Of a stretch of DNA of 64,000 bases, positions 35,461-48,520 are shown piece by piece. Source of the stretch: Liolophura sinensis (Eukaryota > Mollusca > Polyplacophora > Chitonida > Chitonidae). Both the position numbers and the translations under genes were made by a program. The stretch's first letter is position 1. Every line of letters begins with the position of its first letter. Below the pieces are notes generated by a model. It did not search any database and was not told where the DNA came from. It saw only the letters and a list, made by a program, of their open reading frames with translations. The stretch spans positions 15,487,385 through 15,551,384 of the forward strand of contig NC_088295.1 of NCBI RefSeq assembly GCF_032854445.1, read 5' to 3'.

Positions 35461-35653
35461 TCCGTCTCCACAAAGCTGCTTGTGACTTAAGTCAAACTTT
35501 AAAACCTCTTCAAATTGATTATTTCTTGGTACTGAAAGTTGAAATTTAGACACATTTGTCTTGAGAAAACATTGATAAGGCGGGGAACAAAATACGCGTT
35601 AAGATCGTATTCCCAATTTTTGACTTAAGTCAGAACTGGCTTTTTGGAATCTG
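35461..35653. mobile_element. MITE with gacttaagtca in both termini
   Basis: The left end tccacaaagctgcttgtgac and the right end (reverse complement tccaaaaagccagttctgac) are each followed by ttaagtcaaa. This gives inverted repeats of about 30 bp, 190 bp apart. There is no coding content. It lies just downstream of family member 1. Confidence 0.7.
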
Positions 35654-37587
35654 TATCGTGAGGTGAACCGACACCACCAATCATCTGCTGGCACGATCAT
35701 TAGCACTGCACGACCAATCGTGTGCCTGCGTCATTCCCGATCAGCCACGACAGGTGGTGCAACCATGCTCAACTGGTGGTACGACCTTTCTGCGACCAGT
35801 AAAGCTCGGCATAGTGGAGAGCATAAGACACGACTTAACTCAACCCAACGGGTCGTACAAGATTCACCCAAGACGCTGAAGGTCATATGGAGTTCATACA
35901 CTTAACGACTTCAGGACAACTCCAGTTGAGTTGCGTCGTTATTTATCATATATAAGCTTTTACAAGCCGACGCAGCAGTCTGGCTGAGATGAGCTAGGCT
36001 TTAAGCTTCAGTCGTTATGTGCATGTTGGTTTAATCCACAGTCGTACGGCCATCAGCCACTGGGATCATCAGCATACGACCAGTTAGGCTCTCGTGCATA
36101 CAGAGTATTATGATTTGAAATCGCAGGTCAGAAGTTTTGTATATCATCACCCAGGACTTCTGCGGAAAATCACACCATCTGTCTACGATCTGTCCACGAT
36201 ACCAACAATTCGGTCGTAGTTAGGTGATACATTGATCGCAGGAATGAATGGTGTCATTACCACACAAGCCTTCAATGGTATGAGATACATTATGTCCCAT
36301 CGATATGAAGCTACCTGGTCTTTAACGGTAAAGCAGGTGATATTTTTAAGCTATTTATTGACCATTTTGTGTTCATTTTATACCAGAACAAGTGTCGTAT
36401 GGCAATTTTGGACCATAACGGTTTCTGAAACTTAAATATAGGATTTATCTTTTTATATTTGTGCGTGTCTTTATGAAATGACGGTATCCTTGTTCAAATC
36501 CGGAAAGGGAATGAGTGTAGATAAGTGTATGTTAGGTATGGATAAGTAACGATGTGTCCAGGGTATTTGTAAGTGTCATGTATGAAGGACATTTTAAATG
36601 TAAACACTCTCCATGAATGGATGAACATGCGTGCATTCTGTTTCGAAATATCCATTGAGAGTGTGCTAGAGTTGCTATATTCACATTTTCGTTTGACACA
36701 AATTATAGGTTGATATTTTCCCTGCATGGTATATAGATGGCCCACACAGGACTGCGAGCCATATTGGTATAGATTCCTAACGTCTTTCACTTTTCTTGGT
36801 AATACATACGTGTAGAGTATACCACTAGTGTAAATGTTGTTTACAATTTTACTTGGCAAAAATCTCCGCATGTGCAATCACAATATAGTATACTGATTTA
36901 TAATGATATGACGGTGGAGTTTGACTTGTCTTTAGCGCTAATAGACATGCAGCCAGTCAGCTACTCCTGACTCTATATGTCCGATAATGTACAGCGAGGG
37001 ATTCTACTCCTTGCTTTGTTGTCCATTCTTCACAAGCTCTTATCGATCCATGTTATATAGATGTCTTCCCAGTGAGATCTTTGATCTTTTGTTGCTCACA
37101 GGTATCAAACTTGTTGCATGGCGTCTTGAATAGACCTGTGGTTCTATAGTTCATCCATAGCTGACCAAACTCTTACGATACCACAGGTTTGTACAACATG
37201 TGGTAACACAACCAGATTTATCCAAGGTTGTCATGACAACCTTATGCCTGGTCATGAAAGAGTCACTGTGTACTGAAGATGCCGTCTCAGCGGAATGGTA
37301 AAGTTCCATCATCAGCACTTCATGGCAACTCCTACCACTCGAATTTTTGTTTCATCTTGCAGAATACTGGTTATGGTGGGTTTTTTTGTGGTTAGCCTAC
37401 ATTTGTTATATTTTACAAATGTGTGAAAGAGCAGTGTGATGAGAGTTGTGAACTTGTATCATTTCAATACGGATAATTACAACAAAGACATTATAATGTT
37501 GCATGTATTTTTGTTGACCGGGTTATAATAGTATTAAACGCTTTTACAGGACGTGCGACATCATACACCCTAAAGGCATCGGAAATT
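35654..37587. other. intergenic DNA, no gene recognised
   Basis: The 35660-36230 part is GC-richer and repeats words such as cgtacgacc and cgaccag, suggesting a worn mobile fragment. The rest is unique AT-rich sequence. No supported gene. Confidence 0.35.
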
Positions 37588-37977
37588 ATACTCCTTATGC
37601 GCATGCGCCGCTCCCAACGTTCTTTACATCACCGCCACCTCTGGCAAATTTTGTATATAAATCTTGAACTACGCCGAGGTCACTGCTATGGTGATAAGGC
37701 AGGAATTGATGTAAGAAAACACCACAACTCTTTCTAATGTTTCTAATAATACTTTATACACATACATTCTGTTTACCTAAAGCACGCACAACATTTTTCT
37801 AATCAACACCTGAAACAATTTTATTGCTGAATGCTGATTAACTAATCTACGAGAGGACACGGGGGGTGGGGTTAAGCGTGAACAGTCCTACGTGTCGCGC
37901 GCAGGCCTCTAAGGTCAAGCTTTTATAGTGGTAGCAGTGATCTAAAGCGAAACAGTCGCATGCGCTGTAAGGAGTAT
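37588..37977. mobile_element. MITE with GC-rich palindromic termini
   Basis: Left atactccttatgcgcatgcg and right, in reverse complement, atactccttacagcgcatgc form the terminal inverted repeats. Similarity continues inward (ctttacatcaccgccacc against ctttagatcactgctacc). It is about 390 bp with no ORF. A half copy lies at 31984-32110. Confidence 0.65.
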
Positions 37978-40430
37978 GACTGGGTATTGGAATTAAAACC
38001 ATCAGTTTATGTACGATATTCTTGTGACATGGTTTTACATGTCCTGCTACTTAGTTACTAGGGTTAGAAGATGGAAGGGTCAACAGAAATTAGTATTCAC
38101 TCAGAAATCATTGTGATTAATTGTAGCATTTATACTAACCGATTATGTATATACATTTATTCTTTTGTACCGTGCAGGTGTATGATAATGTCTCCACACA
38201 AAATTAGGGACATCACAGCTGAAGAGATAGAGGTGTGCTGAAAGCAATTTGACAGACAATAAGTATTATTAAGTTTGTGTTTCAATATTTTGGTATGTTG
38301 AGCCGATTAGCCATGAGGGCGTTTGACATTCCATCAAGATAAGATTTTATATGGTAACAGAAGAAAGTGAAACAGGTTTTGTTTACATTCTACAGACAAT
38401 AAAGTTCGTTCGTGATGATTGGAGGGTTGCATTTTCTGTCATTTGCATTTTACAGGCTGCACATTGTTTGCTTTCGATAAAAGTTGAAGGTTGCTTTTAA
38501 AACTAGAGAGGCCTAAGACAAATGTATCGTGTTACCTCGCAGACTTATCGCCATTAACAACTCTTGGTACTATATGGTATTACACTGGCTAAATGTGCCT
38601 GCATACGGTCCTGTTTGTAATCGTTGTCGATTCCGGTACTATCTCGAAAGAACTTTTGCCCTGTCTCTGACTACCTCTAACAGAACATAAATGTTAAACA
38701 GCTTATACTCAGTGAAAAACATTTTAACTGTAGCTGTGTTTGAAGTTGATTGTAGCTGTGTTTGAAGTTTAATTGTAGCCGTGTTTAAAGTTTAATTGTA
38801 GCCGTGTTTAAAGTGTAATTGTAACTGTGTTTGAAGTTTTGGCTTCAGTTTTAAAACATTTGATATATATCGGCCTTGGTTCCCAGGGACTGTCAGGCCC
38901 TTCAAAAAATCAGGTAGCATCTTCGAATCCAGCTGTCGCTACTATAGCTGTGATCAAGTAAGGCGGTGGCGCCAGGCACCTTGCGAAGAGCGGATTTATA
39001 CTCCGGACACATTGGTTTCTCCCACCCATAAACATGATTGATCACATTCACATAAAAAGCATGAGAACGACGTAAAGCACCGGTGAAATACAGGAACATC
39101 GGTGATCGAAAAACGACAAGAGCGATAAAACCAAAATTTTCATGAAGGTATAAGAGAAGGAAATTTTTATAATAGTTCATGTAACGGTAGGGGTGATGAC
39201 CTCACTATGAATTCCCTATCACGTGAGCACTTGCAGATTTACATCACACGGACACCGTTATTTCCCTCCAACTTAGAAGCAAGTTCAAAAACCCTGCAAA
39301 TAACTGTTGATAATCAGGCATGTAACGAAGACGAGCTCGGCATACTTGTGGGGTGTTTATTTTTGCTGGTCCCGAATGTGACTGCCGAGTTTAGTTTTCC
39401 GAAACGCAAATCTAGTTCACGGGTCACTGAATATAAAAAATAAAATGGTGAGTGGGAGAAACGTTCCCTGGCCGATGTCACAGACAAGGTGTACTGCTAC
39501 ATGTGTAACGGTCCTGAGTTTTAAATCTCAGTATATCGCAAAGCATGCCTTATTTTTTTTACAGGAAAAGGATTAATTTAAAGCATAATAACTTAACTTG
39601 ATGGAAAAGCAAATTGGGGTTGTGATATTTGGGCTAAACGTTCTTCAATTACTCTATACCAAAATTATTCCAAGCTAAATTTCAGAGAGTATGTCTGCTC
39701 ATTACAACAAAAATGGAATCTACATGTAGACCGGAATCAAGGATTACGAATCCAACCCATATACATGTAGGCTTCCACTTACATACGCTTTCATGATTTT
39801 ATACCTGGGACGTTATTTTCACTATTGATTACCCATTTTGAGACACGAAGTAAATCAGCGCACACAACCATTGTGAGCCAAATTCCAGAGACTGACCTCA
39901 TAGCACAAGGGCTGGAGGGCGCAAGCGCTGCTAAGACAAATAGTTCATACAGGTTACCGTGAAATAATGAGGGAGCGGATCATTTGAGGCAACGATATGT
40001 AAGGGACGCTACTCTCATGGGAGAATTGCCGATAAAGCCCGGTGAGTTGTATCCCTTTTCTTCATTTCGGGTCAAATCAATTGTGCATATCTTCTTGTAC
40101 CGGTCTGTTTTAGTTCAGATTTAGTGTAATAAAAAATCCCGCAGTGTGATAATTAGTGCCATTACTGCATGTTAACCATACTGTAATCATTATAGTGTAT
40201 TACATAATAGGTATAGTGATTATCCTTTTTGTGCTCATTATGTAATAACATTTATTTACATCCGCAGAGATTTCTGGTGTTGACTAAAAAATAGTTCTCG
40301 TTCTTGAAACTAATGGCCGTTCATACGACTGTGGATTTACATGTACCTTGAGGTGATTTGTCAGGAACCTGACTAAGGAACTATGTGAGGTTTCCTATAT
40401 CCATGTATTTAAACACACTAACATTTTACA
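37978..40430. other. intergenic DNA with a worn dispersed repeat
   Basis: No gene recognised. The minus-strand ORF at 38902-39180 (92 codons) overlaps a sequence that looks like a known-type dispersed repeat (gggtgggagaaacc, cgcaaggtgcctggc), so I do not call it a gene. Confidence 0.35.
38729..38842. repeat. 23-bp tandem repeat, 5 copies
   Basis: Units of tgtagctgtgtttgaagttt (+aat) start at 38729, 38751, 38774, 38797 and 38820. The spacing is 22 or 23 bp. Confidence 0.95.
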
Positions 40431-40436
40431 AAAGAA

Positions 40437-40591
40437 ATCTTACTATAGATATCCGGATAATGACAAATTCTTGAATTTGAGGATTGTTTAAACTTAATCA
40501 GGAAGACCAAACTGTCTTACCATAGATATCCGAATAATGATAAATTCTTGAATTTGGGATTGTTCAAGCTTAAACAGGAAGTCCAAACTGT
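40437..40591. repeat. 77-bp tandem duplication
   Basis: Two copies sharing atagatatccg, taatga, aaattcttgaatttg and ccaaactgt, starting at about 40438 and 40515. Divergence is about 10 per cent, including a one-base deletion. Confidence 0.93.
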
Positions 40592-40604
40592 AAGCAATGT
40601 ATCA

Positions 40605-40785
40605 AAATTATTTCATTTATACGACGGCGGCCAGCAGTACGGTTAAAAGAAACCGAACTGCAGTTTGCAGAGCTCCCCACGTAGGCCTACATCTGGGGAA
40701 GAAGCTAGCATGAGCTGAACTCACAGCAATTGCAGTGGCTCGTGGATCATTGTTCCGCGCTAGCACGCTAAACGCCTACCTGATA
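40605..40785 (-). mobile_element. SINE, main family, with part of the head
   Basis: The minus-strand copy includes the complement of tatacgacggcggccagcag, tagcatgagctgaactcac and a tRNA-head remnant (tagcgcggaacaatgatcc). It has lost the characteristic tail end. Confidence 0.7.
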
Positions 40786-41280
40786 TAAGATCAGAGGATA
40801 ATGAGGCATGACAATTGGGGAAGGACGATATGTTTTTATCGTGGCCATACATGTACATGTATCGTGAATTCAGGGGTATTACAATTGGGGCGCATAGAAA
40901 CAAATGCTCAGAAACATGTTTGGGGCAGGCCTACCCTTTGTGTAGTACATGTTACTTGGCAGATAGCACTCGGTCATTATTACTCATACTGCAATGGCAT
41001 TAGCGGTAGCAAATGCTACTAGTGTATTAATTATTACATTATGGGATTTTATTCCACATTCTTGGATAGCTACGTTATGAAAGATTTTACATCCATGAGG
41101 TTGAAGAGGTGACCAAGCATTAATTATGGTACATGTATACTTCTCTCAATCAATTTAACTTTTATTAATCGAGGAGACAATTCTGCAAGACCAAAACTGG
41201 AGAGGAATAATGAATGGATGATTGGCGTTTCAGTTACGGGTAATTAGGTTTGTGTATGTATACTGTGTCTTCTGATGAGC
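40786..41280. other. unique DNA, no gene recognised
   Basis: Contains the ACATGTACATGTA word common in this genome. No coding or repeat structure was supported. Confidence 0.35.
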
Positions 41281-41283
41281 ATT

Positions 41284-41545
41284 GCGAGTTCATGCTGACA
41301 AAGAGCTGCCGCCTCTGAGGTGTCATGTGGAAGACACTAGACATGACACCTCACCTGGTTACCTTATACTAAATCACATTATACTGTCACCGGGCCAACC
41401 AATCCATGCTCCAACCCATCAGTGCTGGGTGCCAATTGAGCGAGGCAGCAACAACTACCATTTTTAAAGTCTTTGGTTTGATCTTGGGCCTCCCAACTTC
41501 GAGGTGGACGCTCTAACCATTGGGCCACCGAAACGGTCAGCTGGA
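41284..41545 (-). mobile_element. tRNA-derived SINE, third family
   Basis: On the minus strand the head reads ggcccaatggttagagcgtc (box A), then caagatcaaacc (box B region). The body follows (aaagactttaaaaatggtag, ctgctgcctcgctcaattgg, ggttggcccggtgacagtat). Head and body differ from the other two SINE families here, so three lineages have inserted in this window. Confidence 0.75.
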
Positions 41546-42038
41546 GGAGATGGGCGAAAAGATACATGTATCAACATCCCCACCCAAAGGTACAGACCTG
41601 CCCCTCGGCTCCTTCCCCAATGGTTTTCACTTCAAAAAACTATGAATACCGTCTCTGAAAAACAAATTAACATTTTGGAAAAGTTTGACAAGTCCAACTG
41701 AGCATGGGAAAAGATGTTGAAAATGTCATCCAAAACTGTCACTATGTATCCCGCAGTAATTAGGAGTTGGCCGGGTTTGTGAATAAACATGAACTGCCCC
41801 CAAGTCTGGCAGTTATGTAACGTGAATGGAAGCGACTACTCGTGAATGATTGAATGGATGAATGAATGAATGAAAGAATTGGTGATTTAATCTAGCATCA
41901 TTTGACAAACGTGCAGCACGAGATAGGTAAAACCACGCGGCATTTGCCTTTCACATGAACTGAAATAATTCGGAGACTGTATCTTGACAAAATAGAGGCG
42001 TTACTGAGAAATATAAAACAAGCCTCAAAAATGAAATT

Positions 42039-42160
42039 ATTTATTTATTTGATTGGTGTTTTACCCCGTACTCAAAATATGTCAATAAGACGGTGGCCAG
42101 TATTTGTGATGGGAGGAAACCAGACAGACCCCAGGGAGCCCCACCACCATCTGCAGGTCA
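42039..42160 (-). mobile_element. 5'-truncated SINE, main family
   Basis: ttatttgattggtgttttac, then cccgtactcaaaatatg, cggtggccag and gatgggaggaaacc mark the family in antisense. Short similar flanks (atgaaatt at both ends) may be the remains of target duplications. Confidence 0.8.
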
Positions 42161-42164
42161 AAGA

Positions 42165-44240
42165 TGAAATTTAAATAAATTGTTGACTCATCAATTACTC
42201 ATTACCATTAAAACCATATTCCCCTTTTTGGAGCTGCTTTTCAGGTATCTTTTAACAATGGATGGTTCAAGTTTCGCTGGTATATCCTTGCAATAAAACA
42301 CACATTTAGCCCTAATATAAACAGATAGCTACAAGTACGGGGCTAAGCATGTCGCTGTTTATTGTGTTGTATAGGTGCATTCATGCAGTTTTGCTGTAAG
42401 ACGAAGCTTTAAATTTGGACAGTTTATTTGCTTGATAGTATTGTTGAACACCAAAGACCGATAACCCTTGTTGTGTTCGTGAAGAGTGCTTGAAGACAGG
42501 CAATACAGAAATATCATTGAGAATGTGTTTTAAAGCCTATACCTGTCGCCTAAACAAAGAGTTGCATGCCTTACCCAAAAGGTATAAGCTTGAATTAAAG
42601 GTGCATCCATAAACGTTAACATGAAGAAAGAATCCATTCCTGCATAATTGTGTAGTTGGTGACAAGACACAGTTCATCCCTCCATTTAACATGTATTCGA
42701 TACACTTCATAAATCTCGCCAGTGGAGGCAATCCTACATGTTAGCCATGGATTAGTCACCATGTGGACTAACTATGAGAATAACAATCACTATTTTTATG
42801 TCCTCTTCCTGACGTCAACACTTTACTTTTTCAAGGTTATAAATGAAGAATTACTTTTACTAATTTGTTTACATCTAGTGTGATAAAGGAAAATGTATAT
42901 ATAGTGTAAGAATTTACGACCAATTAAACTTGCTACAAGTGTGTTGTTTTCCGGTTGGAGCAAGTGTGCCCGGAACCTGGCGAATAGGGAGGCTTTTCTA
43001 TAATATCTCTCCGGTTTTCTGTTTGGTTTATTGTAGGGTGCATTCTCAGTCAACAACGCGAATTCCGTTACACGAGCTTAAAAAATAGGCTTACTCATTT
43101 TAGAAGATTCGCCAGATAGTTATACTGCGCATACACCTATATATTATAGCGGTGAATAGATAGAATATTCTGTGAAGTTTTCCACCATCCATACTTGCTG
43201 TCCCAGCTAGAACACATGTATTATACTGAACGTGGAGATATGGGACAAAGAGTGCTTGGCTTTTCCTTGGTTTGTTTGAATATAACCTGAGGAGACCATC
43301 AAAGATTTCTGACAAATTGTTTCTGATAACCAAACAAGGTGTAGTGATTATCGTTTTCAATCTCTGTCAGTGTATATTAGAAAGGCTGCTAAAGTTAGAA
43401 AGTTCGATAATATGATCTGTGTGTTTCTAATGTGGTGCGTGCTGTGTGCGTTTTGATCTGTCACTACTTGTCAGTACGTTGATAAAAGAAGGTACATAAC
43501 TGACGTTCCCCCGAACGTGGTGGTGATCGGGACTTAAACAAACACCCGTGGAGTCCCCGTATACTAAGTAGGGCATGGGTCGATAGGGCCTGATTGAACG
43601 CCCATAGATTCCTGGCCCGCTCACACAGTAATAGGACGAAGCGTGTGGGATCGGGCCAGTATCCCGTTAACCAAGGACGGTGGAGTGGAACAAAAGGCCC
43701 ATGACTTTGCTGTGCATGGTCTTATATCGGCTTGCCGAGCTGTGAGCTGGGTGAAGCAGACTGTGAAGCAGTACGAGGCTTGGACATGTCACGAGAGATA
43801 TGACGGGGTGTGTCCTAGGGCAGGTACTCACATGGGACGGGGAGTTACATACGATCTGAGATCTCCAAGAGTAGCATCCGGCAGCCCAATAGGTGAGTCC
43901 TCTTTACACTGACACTTGCCTTCCTTATACACAGCATGGGCAGCCAGCCTGGGGGATAAACGCCTGTGTCCAGCGATGTACCAGGACAGGTGATCTAACA
44001 AAGCTAATTTCATAACGTATAAGCTAATTTCATAGCATAACGAGCATGACGATAGGTGACTCAAACGCAAATATTTGTAATATATAGCGTAAGTCAGTTT
44101 CATTTTCTACAGCAAACATGCATGTTATTCTGCTGGAAACCCTATCAATGCCAATGTTCATAATGGTCGTGTGTTCAAACCCAGCTATCACTATTTCGGC
44201 GGCGGCTTTACCCGTGAGGTACGACAAGGAAGTCATATAG
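42165..44240. other. intergenic DNA, no gene recognised
   Basis: The 43430-43900 part is GC-richer and has an 89-codon plus-strand frame ending near a donor-like caataggtgagt. No domain is recognisable and the segment could be an old repeat. The remainder is unique. Confidence 0.3.
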
Positions 44241-44245
44241 CTGTT

Positions 44246-44430
44246 TAGCAAATTGCAGGTCCATACGTAACAAATTGCGGGTCCGTATGTAGAAAATTGC
44301 CAGTTCGTATGTAGCAAGTTTCATGTTGGTATAGCAAATTTCATGTTCGTATGTAGCAAATTGTAGGTCCGTATGTAGCAAATTACCGGTCCATATGTAG
44401 CAAATGGCAGGTCCGTACGTAGCAAATCGT
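44246..44430. repeat. 22-bp tandem repeat, about 8 copies
   Basis: Unit tagcaaattgcaggtccgta (+tg), with copies diverged by up to about 30 per cent (caggtcc, cagttcg and catgttcg variants). It is an old minisatellite. Confidence 0.93.
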
Positions 44431-46714
44431 TGTATCGCCCATACGTCAAAGCTGCTTGAGCATTCCTCGCACAATGATGCTTCGTTAATTATTCACGCAC
44501 ATTCTGAGTTACATATTCTCAGGTGTGAAAGTTTAACTAGCCGAAGTTGGTCGGTTAATGACAAGTCTGACTTGACGTGAAGCTCGAGTTTCTGTGGGAT
44601 GAACGTGGATAATTTGGTGTGCAAAGATTTGGGATACTCAGGTTTGGTATACGTATTGGTGGTGACTTGTTAGGGCTCAGGGTTTGTTTTATCGTACACA
44701 TCCTTTATACTGGATTCGTGCTTTTGCTTGAAGCTCCTCGTGAATTCCTCAAAGGTTTGTGAGGTAATAGCTAGACGAGCACGCATGTGTTGACTTCTCG
44801 GCCAAGACTGTGACTATAAGGAATGGTTGTGACTGTTTTGTGTGGCCTTTCCATTGGGGTAACCTCAGCCGAGATGAGTGTATACCTATGTTGTAAAGGT
44901 TGTCATGGTTCACTTGACCTGTATTGTGAAATCATCCTGATATACTGGATATGTGAACATACTATATCGGTGGGTAGGTCAGCGGGTTCGTCCATTGTCG
45001 TTGATTGCAATAGTCAGACTTCACAACTCATCGCACAGTGGCGTCATCTCCGTTATAAAACTGCGTTACGTATGAAAAGATGTTCAACTTAAGCAGGGCA
45101 ATAAACGGTTGAGTTGTTGATTGATCTCTCCTTAAACTAAAACGTTAAATTGGTTATTTTGCCTTCAAATGAGGATTTCGTTGAGATATTCTAGAATAAA
45201 TGAATACTTCGTCATGCATCATTGTGCAGGACTATACAAGGACGGACATCAATGCTTTATAGTGATGAACAATCATACTGAAGGCAACAAACACCTTCAA
45301 GTCAGAACTTTAAATTGTCCGAAGTTCATATAGTTTTCATTTGGACATTCTCTACCTGTATTTATAATTAATAACTACCGAGGCGGACTGATGACAAAGG
45401 AGTATGATGATATAATTTAATAATCTTGCTTGGAATTCAGCTAGCCAAGATTGCCATGTTCTATTGATCAGATATATATTGTGTAAACTCTGATATCAGG
45501 GAATCATTAATAGGTAACGTATGTATGTCTCACTGAAAAGGGCCAGAATCACATTATTAATCACATTTAACTGTTAAGATAAACTCAGGGATGGTTTTGT
45601 GCAAGAGAAAACTGGTCAGAAATAGTCTTCAGAAATCGTCTTAATCTTAATCTTCAGAAATAGTCGATAGCTTCGGCAAGTTAACATCTAGGCCCTAGAT
45701 CGTGTCAATAAGTGGAGTTGTATAACCAGAAATAACTTCTCTTATGATACCTTCAAACACACAGATAAACATTTAGCGCGAGGTCAGGCATTATAATCCT
45801 ATAACATTTTATTAACCAAATTTTGCGAGGTAAGTATTTAATCCTGCCCCTTCAGTTTTCAAAACGTGTCTTTCAGAAAGATATTGCGAGAAGGCCACAC
45901 TAAAACAGTAGAATTCGCGAAATATTTTGCCAACCCGCATGACAGTTGGCGTTTATCTCACCTCTAGGCGACCTCAGGAGGTTTTCAGAATCATACGTCT
46001 AGAGATTTACTTTCAATCATATATAAACAATCATATATGTTGTCAGTATATATATGTTGTGATATATTCTTGACAACACCAATCCAAAAAATCAATTCTG
46101 ATATTTCACCAAAAGAATAAACAAACAAAATTAATCAGAAACGAAATAAAGGCATATTGTACATACATACTCTGTACAGGACATCTATTTTTTTTATCAA
46201 AGAAATATTCAAACTGTCCCTTTCGTTGTTATTTGGACCAGATAAAAGACGAACCCGTCAATGAGCTGTGTCTCAACACGCCCAGAGGGTTACGCAATGC
46301 GTAAGGCTGATTTCACAGATAAGCTAAAACATTTTCAAACATTTGAGCACGGTGCATTGACATTGGATCTGTTGAGTTATTCATTAGGCAGCACGCCAAT
46401 TGACCATCTGAGTAGGGAACATTAATGACAGTATGATTCTGTTCGCACGACCGTTTTGAACTAAAGCCTGCTATGCGCGCAACAACATCTTTTTCTTGCG
46501 TATGTAATTATATAACTGTGCTGAAAGCTTCTCTTATCTCGCTTCATTCGCCTTATCTTTGAAAGCCCTTATAAATAAATGTGTCACGCAGTCTTAATTG
46601 GATTAGAACAAACAATAGTGAATATATATGGTTTTCAATATGCAAATGACACAAGACCAATATATACTATAGGATAACCCTCAACGCAACCTATATTTGA
46701 TTAACATAATAAGG
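44431..46714. other. intergenic DNA, no gene recognised
   Basis: Short ORFs only. The frame at 44823-45092 contains CCKGC, but it lacks the Gly, Thr-Gly and Phe spacing of the two-pass family and is not counted as a member. Confidence 0.35.
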
Positions 46715-46752
46715 TACTATACTATACTATACTATACTATACTATACTATAC
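46715..46752. repeat. (TACTA)n microsatellite
   Basis: About 7.5 perfect copies of a five-base unit. Confidence 0.97.
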
Positions 46753-46834
46753 CCTAAGATAAACGCAATTGACTGACATTCACCATTTAATTCACTAGAT
46801 ATAATTCAAATTTGAAAGCGATTGTATGGAATTT

Positions 46835-46905
46835 GATTAGATTATATTCTTTGAGTGCGGTGTAAAAGACCCACCAAAACAAAATAAACAAACAGGCCGG
46901 CTGTT
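46835..46905 (+). mobile_element. degenerate SINE tail, main family
   Basis: attctttgagtgcggtgtaa, aagacccaccaaaac and aaataaacaaac follow the family's 3' end. The head and body are not visible. Confidence 0.5.
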
Positions 46906-48314
46906 TACGACATATTTACTTTCAGTAGACCTAACTATAGATATATGCTTGACATGTTTATTAAATTTTATATGCATGTAAAAACTTGTGTTGATTATGC
47001 TATGGACTTTTTCTGTACTTGTACGTCATCAAGAGCATCGAAGGGGAGGGTGAAGGAGACAGCAACTAATATTGCTTGACGAGGATGGCGTCACAGGCAC
47101 AATTGCGCGTACTCGTTGATATATACTCGGGCTATAATAGTGAACAGTGTTGGCGCCTGGCAATGCCAGGCTGGTCGTGGATGGCGGAAGGATGTCTACA
47201 ACATAGGCTAACCATGCTGTTTTCATGCAGTACCAGCAACTGTAAATCAATTAAATGAATTACTGACATTGATTTAAGAAGTAAATTCTTTTTGGCACGA
47301 CATCCCCATACCCATAAATACTGTGTCGTTTGGCAGTGGGTTAAATTAGTCACGATGATTGACAGAATATTTGTGTTCTGCAACAGTTTCGAGACACATA
47401 GGATACCTTTTTAATATATTTTGTCAGTTTTATAATGGGTCTCTCTATCAAGCGAGATAATAGCACGCATCTCGCACAAGCACGTAATAGTAGTTGATGA
47501 AAGGTGAAAATGATGTGACGGTTTGTTGCATAATTTAAATATATGCTTTCGTTTCGCATGAAAACGAAACTTTCGCTTTTGGAACTGAAATATTTTGCCA
47601 AGGATGATTAATTTTTGTGTCGAGATAGAAATATTGATGTTAATAAGTAGATTTGCATGCTTCCTTGATTTTCCAGTACATGTGGATCTAAATGCTTCGT
47701 TTAATGATCCATTTTAGCGTTTGTTAGCATTTCTGTTAGCAGTGGCCAATATACTACACCTTGGTATTGCGTGCGAGGAATGATAACGACATGAGCATAT
47801 CGGCTTCTAATAGACATCATTATTCAGAGGCCCTGATAGCATTATCTATGATGATACATAGGGATATGATCATTGTTAGCCCCAATTCATCGCGGTTCAA
47901 TCTCTGCATATCAACTTATCGATTGCTGAAATCCTTTAGCCGTATCAATGGTTTGAAAGGCAATTGACATCTCCGCTACATCTTGTTTGTCGAGTACAAA
48001 TGCGACATATATATTTATAATGGCCGCAACAGAACAAAATAGAAGGCTAGCCTAACGCCTACATCAACTTTGGGAAGGTAATGGAATATGTGATGTTTTT
48101 GCTCGAATTTGAAAACAAACCACTATAAGCCCTCTGAAAAATATGATTTTTAATAGATATTGATATCATGATGTATCTTTCATGTGTAATGAAGTAACTA
48201 AACAATCCAGTCAAGGTGACAAGCAACATATTAGTTCTTTAACACGAGCCTTCGCCATATCACACAGAATTAGCTTTTATAGAGTTTTAAAAGGTAATTA
48301 TGGATTTCCTTTTC
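46906..48314. other. intergenic DNA, no gene recognised
   Basis: AT-rich unique sequence with no supported coding or repeat structure. Confidence 0.4.
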
Positions 48315-48520
48315 TCTTGAAGCTAATTCACAGTGTCTGTACTTCGTATATTTAGTTCACAATTGCCATATCACTTGAAGCTAATTCACAGTGTCTGTAC
48401 TTCATATATGTAGTTCACAATTGCCATATCCCTTGAAGCTAATTCACAATGTCTGTACTTCGTATATGTAGTTCACAATTGCTATATCCCTTGAAGCTAG
48501 TTCACATTTTCTATATTTAA
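48315..48520. repeat. 58/59-bp tandem repeat, about 3.5 copies
   Basis: The word cttgaagctaattcac (or a close form) starts units at 48315, 48374, 48432 and 48490. The fourth copy decays after ttcacattt. Confidence 0.95.

Noticed and set aside
38902-39180. Minus-strand 92-codon ORF that reads protein-like
   Set aside because: Its DNA contains gggtgggagaaacc and cgcaaggtgcctggc at spacings typical of a dispersed repeat of these genomes, and there are no splice or transcript signals.
44823-45092. ORF with CCKGC as a possible fourth member of the two-pass family
   Set aside because: Gly +13, Thr-Gly +19/+20 and Phe +30 are absent, and there is no second membrane segment in the right place.
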